A stretch of DNA of 64,000 nucleotides, taken from Physcomitrium patens. Lineage: Eukaryota > Streptophyta > Bryopsida > Funariales > Funariaceae. Positions 30,861-43,080 of the stretch are shown one piece after another. How positions within the stretch are numbered: the stretch's first letter is position 1; each line of letters starts with the position of its first letter. Made by a program: the position numbers and the translations under genes. The notes beneath the pieces were generated by a model. It was not told the DNA's origin and made no database searches. It saw only the letters and a program-made list of their open reading frames with translations. The stretch is taken from contig NC_037256.1 in NCBI RefSeq assembly GCF_000002425.4, positions 12,619,556 to 12,683,555 of the forward strand. Direction: 5' to 3'.

Positions 30861-32918
30861 GGTTCTAGAAGTGTTCTCTCTTGGTTTGTACTTTTCATAG
30901 AAAAGGATTCATGATTCTTTTATGATTTGAATTCATTCCTAAAAGTATTTACGACTACATTTAGAGAAAGTAATAGAGAAAGAGTAGCAAAGATCAAGCT
31001 CTTATCTTTATGACAAAGATCATAGTTAGCCACCATATATATATTCTCGATTTTTAAAACCTCACTAGAAACATGGACTGGAATGACAAAGCTCTTATCA
31101 ATGAATTTTGATATAGATTGAAAGACAATGTTAAAGAATTAATATTGACAATGTCAAAAGTAGAATCTTTAAAATAATTTATTACTTAAGCCATTGCATA
31201 CAAGAATCAATTATTTGAAAAGCATGAAGAATAAAGATTTGGTTATAGAAGAAGAAGTCAAGTATTAATAGTAGCTAATAATTTTTTAGAAATTTATTCA
31301 ACAAGGCCAAAACAGATGCAAATTAATATAATACTTTTTAAATTTCTTATTCAATAAAAAAAGATTCTTTATCATTAAGAAGGTTTATGCCTATATTATC
31401 AAAAAACTAAGTACACTGCTTAATATTGTTCAAAGAAGCAACAAAATCACAAAAAGATGAGCATGGTTGCTAAAGAAGATAATGTATCAAAATATAAGTC
31501 TCTCTTACTACAATAGGATCCGTGGGACTAAAATCTTATGCAATTCCTAATAAAGGTCTTATTGTCTCCTCAGATCCTTCATCTTATTTTACAATAGAAG
31601 TTTATTTAGGACCAAAAAATCACAAAATCTTAGCCTTATTGGATTTAAGAACCTCTACCTCTTTTATTGTCAGACTTTGTCAAAAAATAAGATATATCTT
31701 TAATTAGGAAAATCAAACATGTACATGTAGAAATAATAGATGATTATTTATTGTCCTTTGGAGATGTTACACATGAAATTATTTCTATAGAAGTAACAAT
31801 TAGTGGTCAAAATAATTTAATAATATTTAATATGATTAGATATCTTTTTAATCCAATTATTTTAAGATTATCGTAGTTAAAAAGATATAGTCCTCAAATA
31901 AACTGGATTTTTCAAAATCTTGATTTTTCCATATTTTAATTTAAGATTCTGTTAGATAAGTAAAAACCTATTAGCTCAATACATCCAAATTAGTATTTAT
32001 AAGTGCATGAACTTTCATGCATGCTACAAAAAAAGAGTTAACTTTTGTTGTATACATTACACTTATTATTGATAGAAAAAAGATTTTAAGTAGCATTCTA
32101 AGCCAATATTAAGATTATTAAGACATCTTTGAAAATAAAATACAAATATTCTTTCAGAGGATTATCTTTATGATTATTCCATTGAACCTTAAGAAAGAGC
32201 TCAACTACCAATTAGACCAATCAATAACCTATTATTTGGATATATCATTTCAAATCATGGTATTATGATGGATCTTAAGAAGGTCTAAACTATCATAAAT
32301 TGGAAGATCCCAAAAACAATCAGAGATGTGCAATGTTTTTTGGGATTTGCCAATTATTACTAGATTTTAATCAAGAACTTTTTTCAAGTTGTAGCTCTTC
32401 TTACATGCTTGACATGGAAAGATAAATTTGAGTGGAAAAAAAAGTTGGAGTATCTTTTGAAGCTTTAATGATAATATTTATTTTTACACCAATCTTGTAT
32501 TTTATAAACTTTTTTAAGGTATTCTTTATGAAAATAGATACATCAGACTTTGCTATAGGTGATGTTTTACCACAAATAAGAATAGATGATAAACTCAACC
32601 CAGTAGCTTTTTATTCTAGAAAATTTTTAATAGTTGAGATCAACTATGACATCCATCACAAAGAGTTTTTTGAAATTATCAATTCATTTCAAGAATGGCA
32701 TCATTATCTAAAAGGCTCTTCTAATCCAATCGCCATATATATATGGATCACAAGAATTTCAATTATTTTATGTCGGCACGTGATTTAAATCATTGCCAAG
32801 CTTATTGAAGCATGTCTTTATCAAGATTTGATTCAAGATAACTCATCGACTCAAAAAACAACAAGGTTTGTCAGATGCCCTTTCTATATGTGCATAATCT
32901 TATTTCCACAAGTTCACT

Positions 32919-32990
32919 AGAAACATAGAAACTTTAATATAATCCACATACAATATTATGTGTGGATTTTGTCAAAGTTTCTATGTTTCT
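32919..32990. repeat. Perfect inverted repeat (hairpin)
   Basis: A 17-nt arm at 32919-32935 (AGAAACATAGAAACTTT) is exactly reverse-complementary to 32974-32990. Inside it, an 8-nt pair at 32941-32948 and 32961-32968 (AATCCACA/TGTGGATT) extends the stem. Confidence 0.85.
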
Positions 32991-33857
32991 TGTCATTTTT
33001 ATAAAATTTCTCTATTTCACCTATTGATTAAATGTCATGTCCAATGAGCTTTAAAGAAGCTACCTGAGGCCTTATTAGGAATTAGGGTTTTTTTTTCGAT
33101 GTCATTTGAGCTTTGAAAGCTAGGATAAGCAAGTTTAGATTTTTGGATATGGTTTGGATGCAAATTTTGTATAATTTGGAGTTTCTATGAAGGAATTATA
33201 GGCGCTCAAAGTTAAGGTGTCAATTTCATACCTATTATCACTCTTTGAGACATAACATATACTTATGGAGAGAATGAACAATTGGCAACTGAGATTGGAG
33301 AGAGCACTTTTTTTTCTATACTTTTTATATATTATTTGATGAATTTTAATTCTAAATGAAGGAGTTATAGGACATTGAAGACAACACATGTAAATCAAAG
33401 GCAATAAGTAAGTCATTATGTTGATAGTAATGGTTGGAGCCATATCTTAAGTTTCTAAATGAACTTTTGGCTGAAATTTTTTATAAGTATGTGTTATTAG
33501 GTTAAGAAACTATAGATAAAAATTTCATGGTATTTGAATACTTATTTTGTAAGATATGAAGAAAATTGCATGTAGGTGTATGTAAGCAAGGGTTTGAAGC
33601 TACTATTAAGACTTTGGCGATATCTCAAGATCCTTAATAAATTTGTAGTTGAAAATTGTTTTGATAGTTATTGAAAGTATATCACTACTTTATGTAAAAT
33701 TTTAGTTTGTTTGAATAGTCTGATTATGAGATACAAACTTTTGAAATTCAAAAAAAAATTCTATAAGAATATATACAGTTTTAAGATATTTTATCATATA
33801 TTTGGATTTTTTTTTATACTTAGACTTGTGTATTGATGTAATTATCCTAAAGAAAAA

Positions 33858-33906
<49 letters not shown>

Positions 33907-33955
33907 CTTTAATATCTTAGACTTGATTGAGCATTTAATTGCAGCCAAAAGTCCA
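32919..33955. other. Unrelated insert inside decayed pol, starting with a hairpin
   Basis: The homology to pol stops near 32918 and resumes near 33960. Between these points the sequence is not gypsy-derived. It opens with an inverted repeat (32919-32990) and then shares 'tgtcatttttataa' and 'ctctatttcacct' with the dispersed repeat at 16840-16866. The tail contains an (AT)n run at 33861-33900. No ORF of note was found apart from a 102-codon minus-strand frame (33135-33443) without family features. Confidence 0.55.
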
Positions 33956-34889
33956 ATGCTTTCTTAAGGCAAACTCTCTCTATTTGACAATGCATCTTTT
34001 GATCAACAAAGAACAATTTACTTGAAGCTAGAGCATCTTCATCTTTAAGTAATAAAATCAACATTGACTATTAATTCAACCTTTGTTAAGAAAATTCAAT
34101 CAAGTATGTTCTCTTATCTTCTTATTCATGATATGAAAAATATTTCTTGTAAGTCTCATGATAATTTTGAGTTCAAGTTTAAAGATAATCCACTCTACTT
34201 TATGAAACAATTATATATTTTAGAAGGCGAAGCACAATTATGTATTCTTTAAGCTTTTCATGACTTTCTAGCAGCCACTCATTTTGAATATAATAAGACT
34301 TTGGACCTAATATTAAGAAATTTTTGGTGATCTCAAATATAAAAGGTAGTTAAAGACTTTCTACAATCATGTGATATTTGTTTAAGATCAAAAACTCTTC
34401 ATCACCAATCTTATTTATTTCTACAACTATTATCTATTCCAAAACAACCATGGTCTTTTTTTTCTATGGATTTTATCACAGATCTTTTAGTCTCAGATTC
34501 ATATGATTTTATATTTGTGATAAGGATAATTTTATCAACATGGCATATTTTTTACTTTATAAAAAATATATCACAAGTGAAGAAATGACTAATTTATTTT
34601 TTGATATTGTCTATTGATATCATAGATTAACCAATGATATTATATCGGATAGGAGAATTCAATTTGCATTAAGATTTTAGAAAATCCTTTTGAAGATTCT
34701 AAAAGTGGATATAAAGCTCTCTTTAGTTTTTCATCTACAAATAAATGAATAAATAGAATAGGTGAATCAAATTTTGGAGCAATATTTGAAGTGTACCATC
34801 AATTATCAACAAGATAATTGGACAACTCTTTTATCATTCATAGAGTTTGTATATAATAATTTGATACATTCTTCTATTTAATAAATACC

Positions 34890-35421
34890 TTTTGTTGTAG
34901 ACATACATATTTATTCCAATAATTATCTATATGATTGAGTAGAAATACTTAAATATAATTTAGTTTTATAATATCTTCTAGAGTAGCTTTCTAAAAGCTT
35001 CATAGATGTAATTTTGAATTTATATGTATTTCTAATTGACTAATAGATAAGAAACTTGATCAACATATTAATCATATATTATTAGCTTACAAAACAAATT
35101 AACTATGTAGCGCACATATAAAAAACTTGCCTTGCAAATTAAAATATGTATTTTATAAAATTAACATATTTTGGAAGTCAAATAGGATATTTCTATATAG
35201 TTTGTAATTCAGAGTATATATGGATGCAAGAGTGAAATCAACTTCATTCTTCTCAATGCCTTTTGAATTCTTAGTCTTATTTCAAGACTTTTTAGATTTT
35301 TTGTCTTTAACAATAGTCATTCTAGTTTAATATATTACCATCTTTGAGTAATTTTTTAGTTTTTTTGAGTGAAATAAGAATTTATTAAGGATTTCTTTCT
35401 TTGAAATTCATATCCTTGATA
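34890..35421 (+). repeat. Decayed gypsy LTR
   Basis: The full block order of the family LTR is present in AT-eroded form, followed by a leader with a 'gatagtttgataagaatg' start. It separates the pol relic on the left from another gag relic on the right, so it may be shared by, or belong to, either old element. Confidence 0.7.
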
Positions 35422-35649
35422 GTTTGATAAGAATGCTAATTTATTGTTTCTATTAGGTTTTAGAAGTAAATAGATTATTCCACTTTTGTTGTTGTATTTT
35501 GAAAGTTATGAACTACCCTTTTTTATACAAATGATGTTATTTTCTAACATTGATTTTTTCTTTAATGAAAGTGGATTACTCTTCTTTATAAAAATTATCT
35601 TTTAATATTAGAAGCTATGGATTATTTTCCTCTTATTTAATTTTTTGAA

Positions 35650-36275
35650 TTTTTTTGAATTGTCTATGGAAAGAAAAATTATAGATGCTGCTCTTAGTAG
35701 AAGTTAAAATAGATTTGTAACTATAGCACATCTTCACAAGCTTGTCAACACTCTAAGAGTAGAAATCTCATATATTTTCAACATCAATCATAGAGGTATT
35801 ATCCCTATGCCTATGGAAGAAGTTCCAAGTCTACGTTTAAAAGTTGCGCAATTGAAGAAAGGAAGTAGATTGACCTTACAATCAACTCCAAGAAGTATTA
35901 TTTCTATATGTACAATGGGGACAAGGATTAGTATGCTCTATAAGTTTCATGGAATAAGATCAAAATTTCAAGGATTTCTATAATAAGTAAAGTTCTATCT
36001 ACAGTTGCATCCCTTCCAATACCTTGATGGATTTATTCAAGTTCGATTCATAGGCGCACTTCTATCTAGAAGTGTTTTTTTTTGGTTTCTATCTTTAATA
36101 GAAAACAATTCACAACTCCTTTATGATTTGAATTCATTCCTAGAGGTATTTATGGCCACATTCCAAGAAAGTAATCAAGAAAGAGTAGCAAAGATCAAGG
36201 TCTTATCTTTATGACAAGGATCATGGTTAGCCACAATATATGCCCTTGAATTCCAAAATCTTGCTTATAATGTGG
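35650..36275 (+). pseudogene. Decayed gag, left part, split by copy 2
   Basis: Remnant gag text is readable: an N-terminal 'atggaaagaaaaattatag' block, and 69 open codons at 36005-36214 with the FI-GALLSRS core. It breaks at 36280 where copy 2 is inserted and resumes at 42637. Confidence 0.7.
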
Positions 36276-36280
36276 ATTAG
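36276..36280. repeat. Target-site duplication ATTAG (left)
   Basis: It equals 42637-42641 on the other side of copy 2. Confidence 0.9.
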
Positions 36281-36824
36281 TGTCAAGGACAAAGATTCAA
36301 TGACGAAAAATATATACCAAAAGGCTATCTCGATATAAAATATAAACAAGTAGGTATATTAAAACGAAACTAGAATGGCTATTGCCACAAGACAAGAAAC
36401 TAAAGACTCTTGAACCTGGACTAGAAGCAAGAAAGGAGTTGACAAGAGTGAATAAGCCTTCACTCTTGTCTCTATATATACTATCTAACTAGGGGCTACG
36501 TGGCGACGTTCTATAGGACCTCCAATATGTGTTGACTTTGTAGGACACATGCCTTGACTTATAAGGCAAGTTTTTCTACGTGTGGGCCACATAGTTAGCT
36601 TGATCTTCAAGCTAACAACATGTGTGGCACATGGCCAACTTGTTGACCACGTTTCTAATCCAAAAAGTCAATTAAAGACACCTATGAAGTCAAAGCAGCG
36701 TCTAGGAAGTTTCTAGGAAGCTTCTATATTAAATATTATACAATTAACTTACTTTTATCTACTTTTACTTACTTCTACCTATTTCTATATGTAATTATTA
36801 GCTTACATGATTATGGCCGTGACA
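36281..36824 (-). repeat. 3' LTR of copy 2
   Basis: 544 bp; on the plus strand it runs TGTCA...TGACA. It is preceded, in element orientation, by the purine tract at 36828-36838. Confidence 0.95.
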
Positions 36825-36827
36825 TTA

Positions 36828-36838
36828 CCCCCCCTTCT
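36828..36838 (-). other. Polypurine tract of copy 2
   Basis: The minus strand reads AGAA followed by seven G, immediately inside the 3' LTR and one G longer than copy 1. Confidence 0.8.
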
Positions 36839-36865
36839 AGAGACGAGTTCCACGAGGAGCGGTCA

Positions 36866-37288
36866 TCATATGTTGAGGAAATCTATGATGCGACGAATTA
36901 TATTCGCCACATACTCTGATCTCTGTTCTCTTCGAAGATGATTGATAGGGCCTCTCAACCATCGGTAGTGTCCCATACCAGGGCGGGAAGACCACCCAGT
37001 TATTTGATCATTATTGAGGCCTTCATAACTTCCTTCGAATAGAATATTCGGAACACCATCAGGAGTTGTTCCTACCTCTAGCAAAATCACCAAACATCGG
37101 GAGTCCCTTCCCAAATCGTGATACCAAACGCGTTGTATCTCACCATCTGTTCGAGGAAGAACATGTCGTTCTTGAAGATCTTCATCTCGATTGCATCGTC
37201 TTGAAGGTTGTGACAATCGTAATGTCTCGTCCGGCAGGTCAGCAAACGAAGGTTCTTGAGTTGAATCCGCTGGTTGTTGGCTCTCTAT
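36866..37288 (-). CDS. Extra ORF of unknown function, copy 2
   Basis: The protein is identical to the extra ORF of copy 1, with the same absence of an ATG at the open start and the same 'taattag' acceptor-like sequence just upstream. The other parts of copy 2 have collected stops and a frameshift while this frame is untouched. It is short and the copies are young, so this is only weak evidence of function. Confidence 0.6.
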   Translation of the reverse strand: MESQQPADSTQEPSFADLPDETLRLSQPSRRCNRDEDLQERHVLPRTDGEIQRVWYHDLGRDSRCLVILLEVGTTPDGVPNILFEGSYEGLNNDQITGWSSRPGMGHYRWLRGPINHLRREQRSEYVANIIRRIIDFLNI

Positions 37289-37382
37289 CTAATTAGCATC
37301 ACAAATGTAAAGAAGTTACAAACAAGGATAGGAAATTGAATGTTATCTTGCCTCAATCTTGTCTCTTTTATAAGAGAGATTT

Positions 37383-37709
37383 TCATCTTGGTTTTGATGG
37401 ATGTCGTTGATGAAAAACTTTGACTTTAGTTGATGCATTTGCTAGATTCTTGGATGGCTCCCATGTGCGTTCACTAATATCATATCCGCGCCAATGAACA
37501 AGATATTCCAGCTTATTTCGGCGCCGCCTTGAGTCTAATATCTCTTCCACCTCAAATTCTTCATTATTATCTACTTCTATAGGAGGAGGTGGCATTTGTC
37601 TTCTTCCTTGTATATCCACTGTCTTATATGGTTCAAGAAGAGATACGTGGAATACAGGATGGATCTTCATTGACTCTGGTAGATGTAACCGATATGCAAC
37701 TGGGTTGAT
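37383..37709 (-). CDS. Integrase tail with chromodomain (after TAG), copy 2
   Basis: This is colinear with 26120-26446 of copy 1, with a single residue change in the chromodomain (Arg to Lys in the TWEPS-NL block). The TAG at 37710-37712 separates it from pol. Confidence 0.9.
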   Translation of the reverse strand: MNPVAYRLHLPESMKIHPVFHVSLLEPYKTVDIQGRRQMPPPPIEVDNNEEFEVEEILDSRRRRNKLEYLVHWRGYDISERTWEPSKNLANASTKVKVFHQRHPSKPR

Positions 37710-40700
37710 CTATTCAGAAACAGAAAAGGGGCCAAGCCTACGATAGTCCAACTTGTCACAAGGTCGAGTAGTCTTGATATTGCGACGAAGTAGCCATACC
37801 TTATCACCGACGTTGATCTGTGGTTGCTCCTTACGATATAGATCTGCGTTTATCTTTTGTCGTTCTTGAGCTTCCTTCAATTGTGTCTTCATTATTGCAT
37901 GTAACTCTGACAACCGATTTGCCATATCTTCTGCTGCAAGATTATCAACTTTTGAAAAATCAAAAGTATCAAGTCGTGGATGATAGCCATAATTGGCAAA
38001 GAAAGGTGTTTGTTGCGTGGAAGAATGTACCGTATTATTATAAGCAAACTCTGCCAATGGCAGAAGGGTTGTCCAATCATCTTGTTGGTAGTTGATAGTA
38101 CACCTTAAATATTGCTCCAAGACTTGGTTTACGCGCTCTGTTTGTCCATCAGTTTGAGGATGAAAAGCCGAAGATAGTTTTATGTCCACTTTTAAAATCT
38201 TGAAAAGGGTCCTCCAAAATCTTGACACAAATTGAGTTCCCCTATCCGATATGATATCTTTAGGTAATCCATGATAGCGATAGATATTATCAATGAAAAG
38301 CTTAGCTGTTTCTTCACCTGTGATAGATTTTGTACATGGCACAAAATGTGCCATCTTGGTGAAACGATCTACTATCACAAATATAGAATCATAAGATCTT
38401 GAGCTTGGAAGATCTGTGATGAAATCCATAGAAACAGAAGACCATGGTTGTTCTGGTATAGGTAATGGCTGAAGAAGTCCGTAAGGTCGATGACGAGGAA
38501 TTTTTGATCTTGAACAAATATCACATGATTGTACAAAGTCTTTGACTGACTTCCACATTTGTGGCCACCAAAAATCTCTTGATATGAGTTCCAAAGTCTT
38601 ATTATATCCAAAGTGCCCTGCTGCTGGAAAGTCATGACGTGCTTGAAGAACACGTAAACGTGCTTCTCCTTCTGGAACATATAGGCGTCCTTCAAAATAT
38701 AATAGATTATTCTTGAACTCAAACTTAGAAGGATCATGAGACTTGGAAGAATTATTCTCGATATCATAAACAAGAGGGTCTGAGGACATACTGGACTGGA
38801 TTTGCTTGAGAAAAGTTGAATCAACAGTCAATGTTGATTTCATTGCTCGGAGATGAAATTGCTCCAGTTTCAAGAGGACCGTTCTTTGTTGCTCAAAAGC
38901 TGCATCTCCTTCTTTTGGTGCAAAATAAGAACGTCTAGATAGGGCATCGGATAAACCTTGTTGTTTTCCTGACCGATAAGTGATAATGAACTCGAATCTT
39001 GACAAAGACATACTCCAACGAGCTTGACGACGATTCAACACGCGTGCTGACATGAAATACTCGAGGTTCTTGTGATCTGTATACACAGTGACTGGACTAG
39101 AAGCGCCTTCTAGATAATGACGCCATTCTTGAAAGGAATCCACGATCGCAAGAAGTTCTTTATCGTGGATCTCATAATTGATCTCGGCTGCTGAGAATTT
39201 CTTGAATGAAAAGCTATCGGATGGAGTTTGTCATCTGTTCCCATTTGTGATAAAACTGCACCCAAGGCAAAATCTGATGCATCTGTTTCCATAAAAAATG
39301 CCTTGGAAAAGTCAACACGATATAAGACTGGTGCAGAGACAAACGATGTCTTCAAGGCTTCAAATGCTGCTTCCGCTTCTTGATTCCATTGAAATTTATC
39401 TTTACTAGTCAAGCGTGTAAGTGGAGCTGCAACTCGTGAGAAATCTTTGATGAAGATCCGATAGTAATTGGCAAATCCCAAGAAACATTGGACATCTCTT
39501 ACCGTCCTTGGAATCTTCCAATCCATGATTGTTTGGACTTTCTTAAAATCCATCATGAGACCATCATTTGAAATGATGTATCCTAAAAAGTCAACTTGAG
39601 TAGTGTGAAATACACACTTTTCCATCTTGGCGTACAATCCTGCATCTCTAAGTTTTTGTAATACTTGACGAACATGTATTTCATGTTCTTTGACGTTCTT
39701 GGAATAGATCAGGATATCGTCTAGATAGCAGACGACAAAATTGTCTAAGAATTCACGAAATACATCATTCATGAGATGTTGAAAAGCAGTTGGTGCATTC
39801 GTGAGTCCAAAGGGCATGACATTATATTCGAAATGTCCATACCTGGTTCGAAACGCAGTCTTCCATTCATCTCCTTCTTTGATCCGTACTAGATTATATG
39901 CTCCTCTTAGATCTATTTTTGTATAGATCTTAGCTTGATTCAACTGGTCAAGGAGTCCTGATATCAAAGGTAATGGATACCTGTTCTTGATTGTGATCTT
40001 GTTGAGTCCTCGATAATCAACACACATTCGTAAAGATCCATCTTTTTTCTTTACGAATAGAATTGGAGCTCCTGCTGGAGATTTTGAATGGCGTATGAAA
40101 TTCTTCGCTAAATTCTCGTCAATATATGTCTTGAGTTCAGCCATCTCATCTTGCGATAAACTGTAAATTGGTCCAAATGGTGGCTGAGTTCCTTCCTTGA
40201 GGTCGATTGAACAATCATATGGACGGTGCTCAGGAAGAATATCTGCATTCTTTTTCTCAAAAACGTCTTGATACTCCTGATATTGACTTGGAATGCCACT
40301 TGAAGTCTTTACGTTTTCAGAAATAGGTGCAGCATAAATAGCAAAAGTTGATCCTTCTTTTGCTGCGTGTATAAATGCTTTTGCACCTATAAGTACGGAT
40401 TTTACTGTACTAGACTTATAATTTTTTACTTGGTTCGTAGAACTATTAATAACGCTTTTGGAAAAGTCAAGTTTACGCGAATTCCAATCTATTCGAGGGT
40501 TATATTTTTCTAGCCAGGATAAACCTAAAATAACTGGATTGGACGGGGATTTAATTATGTTAAAAGCTATGTAGCTATCATGACCGTCTATTGTTACTTT
40601 TATAGGATGAGTTTCATGAGTGACATCTCCAGAAGACAAGGGACGACCATCTATGACTTCTACATGTATTGGTTTAGGTTTCTGTACATAGGGTATTTTA

Positions 40701-40939
40701 CGACTTTTAACAAATTGTTCATCTAAAAAACATGCTGAGGCTCCCGAATCTAATAAAGCAGAGGCTTTGTAATTCTTAGGTCCTAAATATAAGTCTAATA
40801 TAAAACAAGGAGAGGGTTCTGAGGAGAGGATAGGACCTTCATTAGGAATTGTACAAGGTTCCAGCTGCACGGTCCCTATTGTAGCTGGACGAATCCGTTT
40901 TCCGACATGTTGTCTTCTTTGACCGTCGTACCCCTCATT
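37710..40939 (-). pseudogene. pol: pol of copy 2, frameshifted in RNase H
   Basis: The order and motifs are the same as in copy 1: protease DSG, RT YLDD, RNase H TDAS, integrase HHCC and D-D-35-E. A run of four A in copy 1 is three in copy 2 near 39198. This splits the frame into a 586-codon part (40870-39110) and a 477-codon part (39143-37710) that contains the integrase. As in copy 1, pol is -1 to gag and overlaps its end. Without correction only protease and RT would follow from gag. Confidence 0.9.
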
Positions 40940-41919
40940 TTATAGTTGCGTCGTTTCTTTGGACAATGTTGAGCAGTGTGCTTACGTTCTCCGCAATATA
41001 AACATAATCCTTCTTGACGACGATGAATCTTTTCTTGCTCAGTTAGAGGTTTAAAACGTACCGCGTCAATTTGCATGTCTGCTACTTCCGAATGTACGTT
41101 TGGCAAAGTTGTTGATGTTGCCATTGAGTAATAACGTTGAGGTTTCCGTGAATGATTCTCGGATCGAAATTCGAAAAGTCGATTATCACATTTTACCGCA
41201 AAATCGATTGCTTGACTCAAAGTTTGAGGATCAGGTAAGTTGAGCATCAATTTCTTTACTTCGTATTGCAATCCATAAAGAAATTGACTGATGAGTGCAG
41301 CATCATCCTACTTGATGTCAATTGCAAGTTGTCGAAATTGTGAAGCATATACTGTTACTGAGTGATTTCCTTGTCACAGAATTTGGATCTTATTTGTTGC
41401 AACACGAGTTGCATCGTGTTCACCATACATAGATCGAAACTCTGCCAAAAAAGCTTCCAAATTGTCCAATATTGGATTTCGTTGTTCAAGAAAAGACGAA
41501 AACCACGATAATGCAGAACCAGAAAGTAGAGTGCCAATAAACCTGACTTGTGATCCTGGAGTTGGATAGCTTTGCGGTTGAAGTTCAATTGCCAATTGTA
41601 CTTGATTGATGAACCCTCGAAACTTTGATCTCGTACCATCAAATTTCTCAGGTAAGGCAATTCTTGGTTCTCTAGTGCTTATAGGGTGTTGTACAATTGG
41701 AGAAGGAACGTGATTTGTTGTAGATGTTGAAGCAGCTCCGATCATCTCTATATCTCCACTTTCTGCTATTCTTGTTCTTTCCTGTGTTGGTGAATTGAGT
41801 TGATGCATCGCAAGCATTAACTCCCTCATTTGCTCTTGCATTTGTGCCATTGCACTCTTCATTTCAACAAGCTCTGCCATAATGACACTAAGAAGAAAAA
41901 TTTGTTTGATATTGCTCAA
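40876..41919 (-). pseudogene. gag: gag of copy 2, two in-frame stops
   Basis: This aligns codon for codon with gag of copy 1, including the zinc knuckle (CLYCGERKHTAQHC). TGA at 41374-41376 replaces an Arg codon and a TAG near 41308 replaces a Trp codon. Copy 1 has normal codons at both places and its own TGA where copy 2 keeps Trp. All three are C-to-T or G-to-A changes. Confidence 0.88.
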
Positions 41920-42058
41920 GACAAAAGAAAAGAAAGACTTGATAACAAAGAAGATACTAAGAACAATATCAGTTTAGAAGTGGGTAATCCGCAAACTTCT
42001 AATACGCTTATGTCTTGTCAAGAGAAAGGGGTAATCCACTCTTACTCAAGAAAAAACA

Positions 42059-42070
42059 AAGCTCTGATAT
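42059..42070 (-). other. Candidate primer-binding site of copy 2
   Basis: It is identical to that of copy 1, again 22 bases from the 5' LTR. Confidence 0.5.
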
Positions 42071-42092
42071 TGTAAGTGTACTCTTGTCAATC

Positions 42093-42636
42093 TGTCAAGG
42101 ACAAAGATTCAATGAGGAAAAATATACACCAAAAGGCTATGTCGATATAAAATATAAACAAGTAGGTATATTAAAAGGAAACTAGAATGGCTATTGCCAC
42201 AAGACAAGAAACTAAAGACTCTTGAACCTGGACTAGAAGCAAGAAAGGAGTTGACAAGAGTGAAGAAGCCTTCACTCTTGTCTCTATATATACTATCTAA
42301 CTAGGGGCTACGTGGCGACGTTCTATAGGACCTCCAATATGTGTTGACTTTATAGGACACATGCCTTGACTTATAAGGCAAGTTTTTCTACGTGTGGGCC
42401 ACATAGTTAGCTTGATCTTCAAGCTAACAACATGTGTGGCACATGGCCAACTTGTTGACCACGTTTCTAATCCAAAAAGTCAATTAAAGACACCTATGAA
42501 GTCAAAGCAGCGTCTAGGAAGTTTCTAGGAAGCTTCTATATTAAATATTATACAATTAACTTACTTTTATCTACTTTTACTTACTTCTACCTATTTCTAT
42601 ATGTAATTATTAGCTTACATGATTATGGCCGTGACA
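42093..42636 (-). repeat. 5' LTR of copy 2
   Basis: 544 bp with intact TG/CA ends and a TATA-like stretch; it is followed outside by the ATTAG target duplication (42637-42641). Confidence 0.95.
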
Positions 42637-42641
42637 ATTAG

Positions 42642-43080
42642 AATGATAAAGCTTTTATCAATCAATTTTGACATGGATTAAAGGATAATATTAAAGATTT
42701 TTTATTAACAATATTGAAGACAAAATATTTGAAAAAATTTATTCCTTACGCCATTGCATACAATAACTAATTATTTGAAAAGTACTAAGAATAAAGACTT
42801 GGCTGAAGAGAAACAAGTCAATTAATTACAATAACTTTGAAATTTTTTAAAACTTACTCATCTAAGTCAAAACTAATACAAATTAATACAGTATGTTTTA
42901 AATCCTTCATAGAGCAAAAAAAAGACTTGACATCATTACGAGAATTTTTGCTTATATTATCGAGAAATTAAGGATACTGTTCAATATTATCTAAAGAAGC
43001 AACACAATCACAAAATAAAGAGTATGATTGGTAAAAAAGTCAATGTATGAAAAAAAAAAGTTCTTCTAGCTACAATAAGG
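42642..43080 (+). pseudogene. Decayed gag, right part (continues 35650-36275)
   Basis: Relic text resumes exactly where it broke at 36280 ('gattag / aatgataaagc') and runs through a broken zinc knuckle near 42950-43000. Confidence 0.7.

Larger units (their letters stand above)
27589..31850 (+). repeat. Segmental duplication, copy B
   Basis: This is colinear with 16708-21035. The right end of the shared part is set by the LTR insertion in copy A. In copy B the old gypsy relic simply continues into pol beyond 31850. Confidence 0.85.
30861..34889 (+). pseudogene. Decayed gag-pol with deletion and a 1-kb foreign insert (copy B and beyond)
   Basis: Gag remnant text (30861-31515) is followed by a broken pol: protease remnant near 31560-31680, a large deletion at about 32235 that removes most of RT (the text jumps to the block after YLDD), RNase H near 32530-32800, then about 1 kb of unrelated DNA (32919 to about 33955), then integrase text from about 33960 to 34889. 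The longest open pieces are 61, 118 and 62 codons (31522, 32432, 34064) and none is functional. The relic ends in a decayed LTR. Confidence 0.75.
36281..42636 (-). mobile_element. Full-length Ty3/gypsy chromodomain element, copy 2
   Basis: This is a 6356-bp element in reverse orientation, colinear with copy 1, with 544-bp LTRs and perfect 5-bp target duplications. Both of its LTRs lack the same 8 bases relative to copy 1 and to the solo LTR at 44056, so it belongs to a separate sublineage. The LTRs differ from each other at about six positions by eye. Defects are two stops in gag (41374-41376, and TAG near 41308), a 1-nt deletion in RNase H near 39198, and the TAG shared with copy 1 at 37710-37712. 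Confidence 0.95.
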
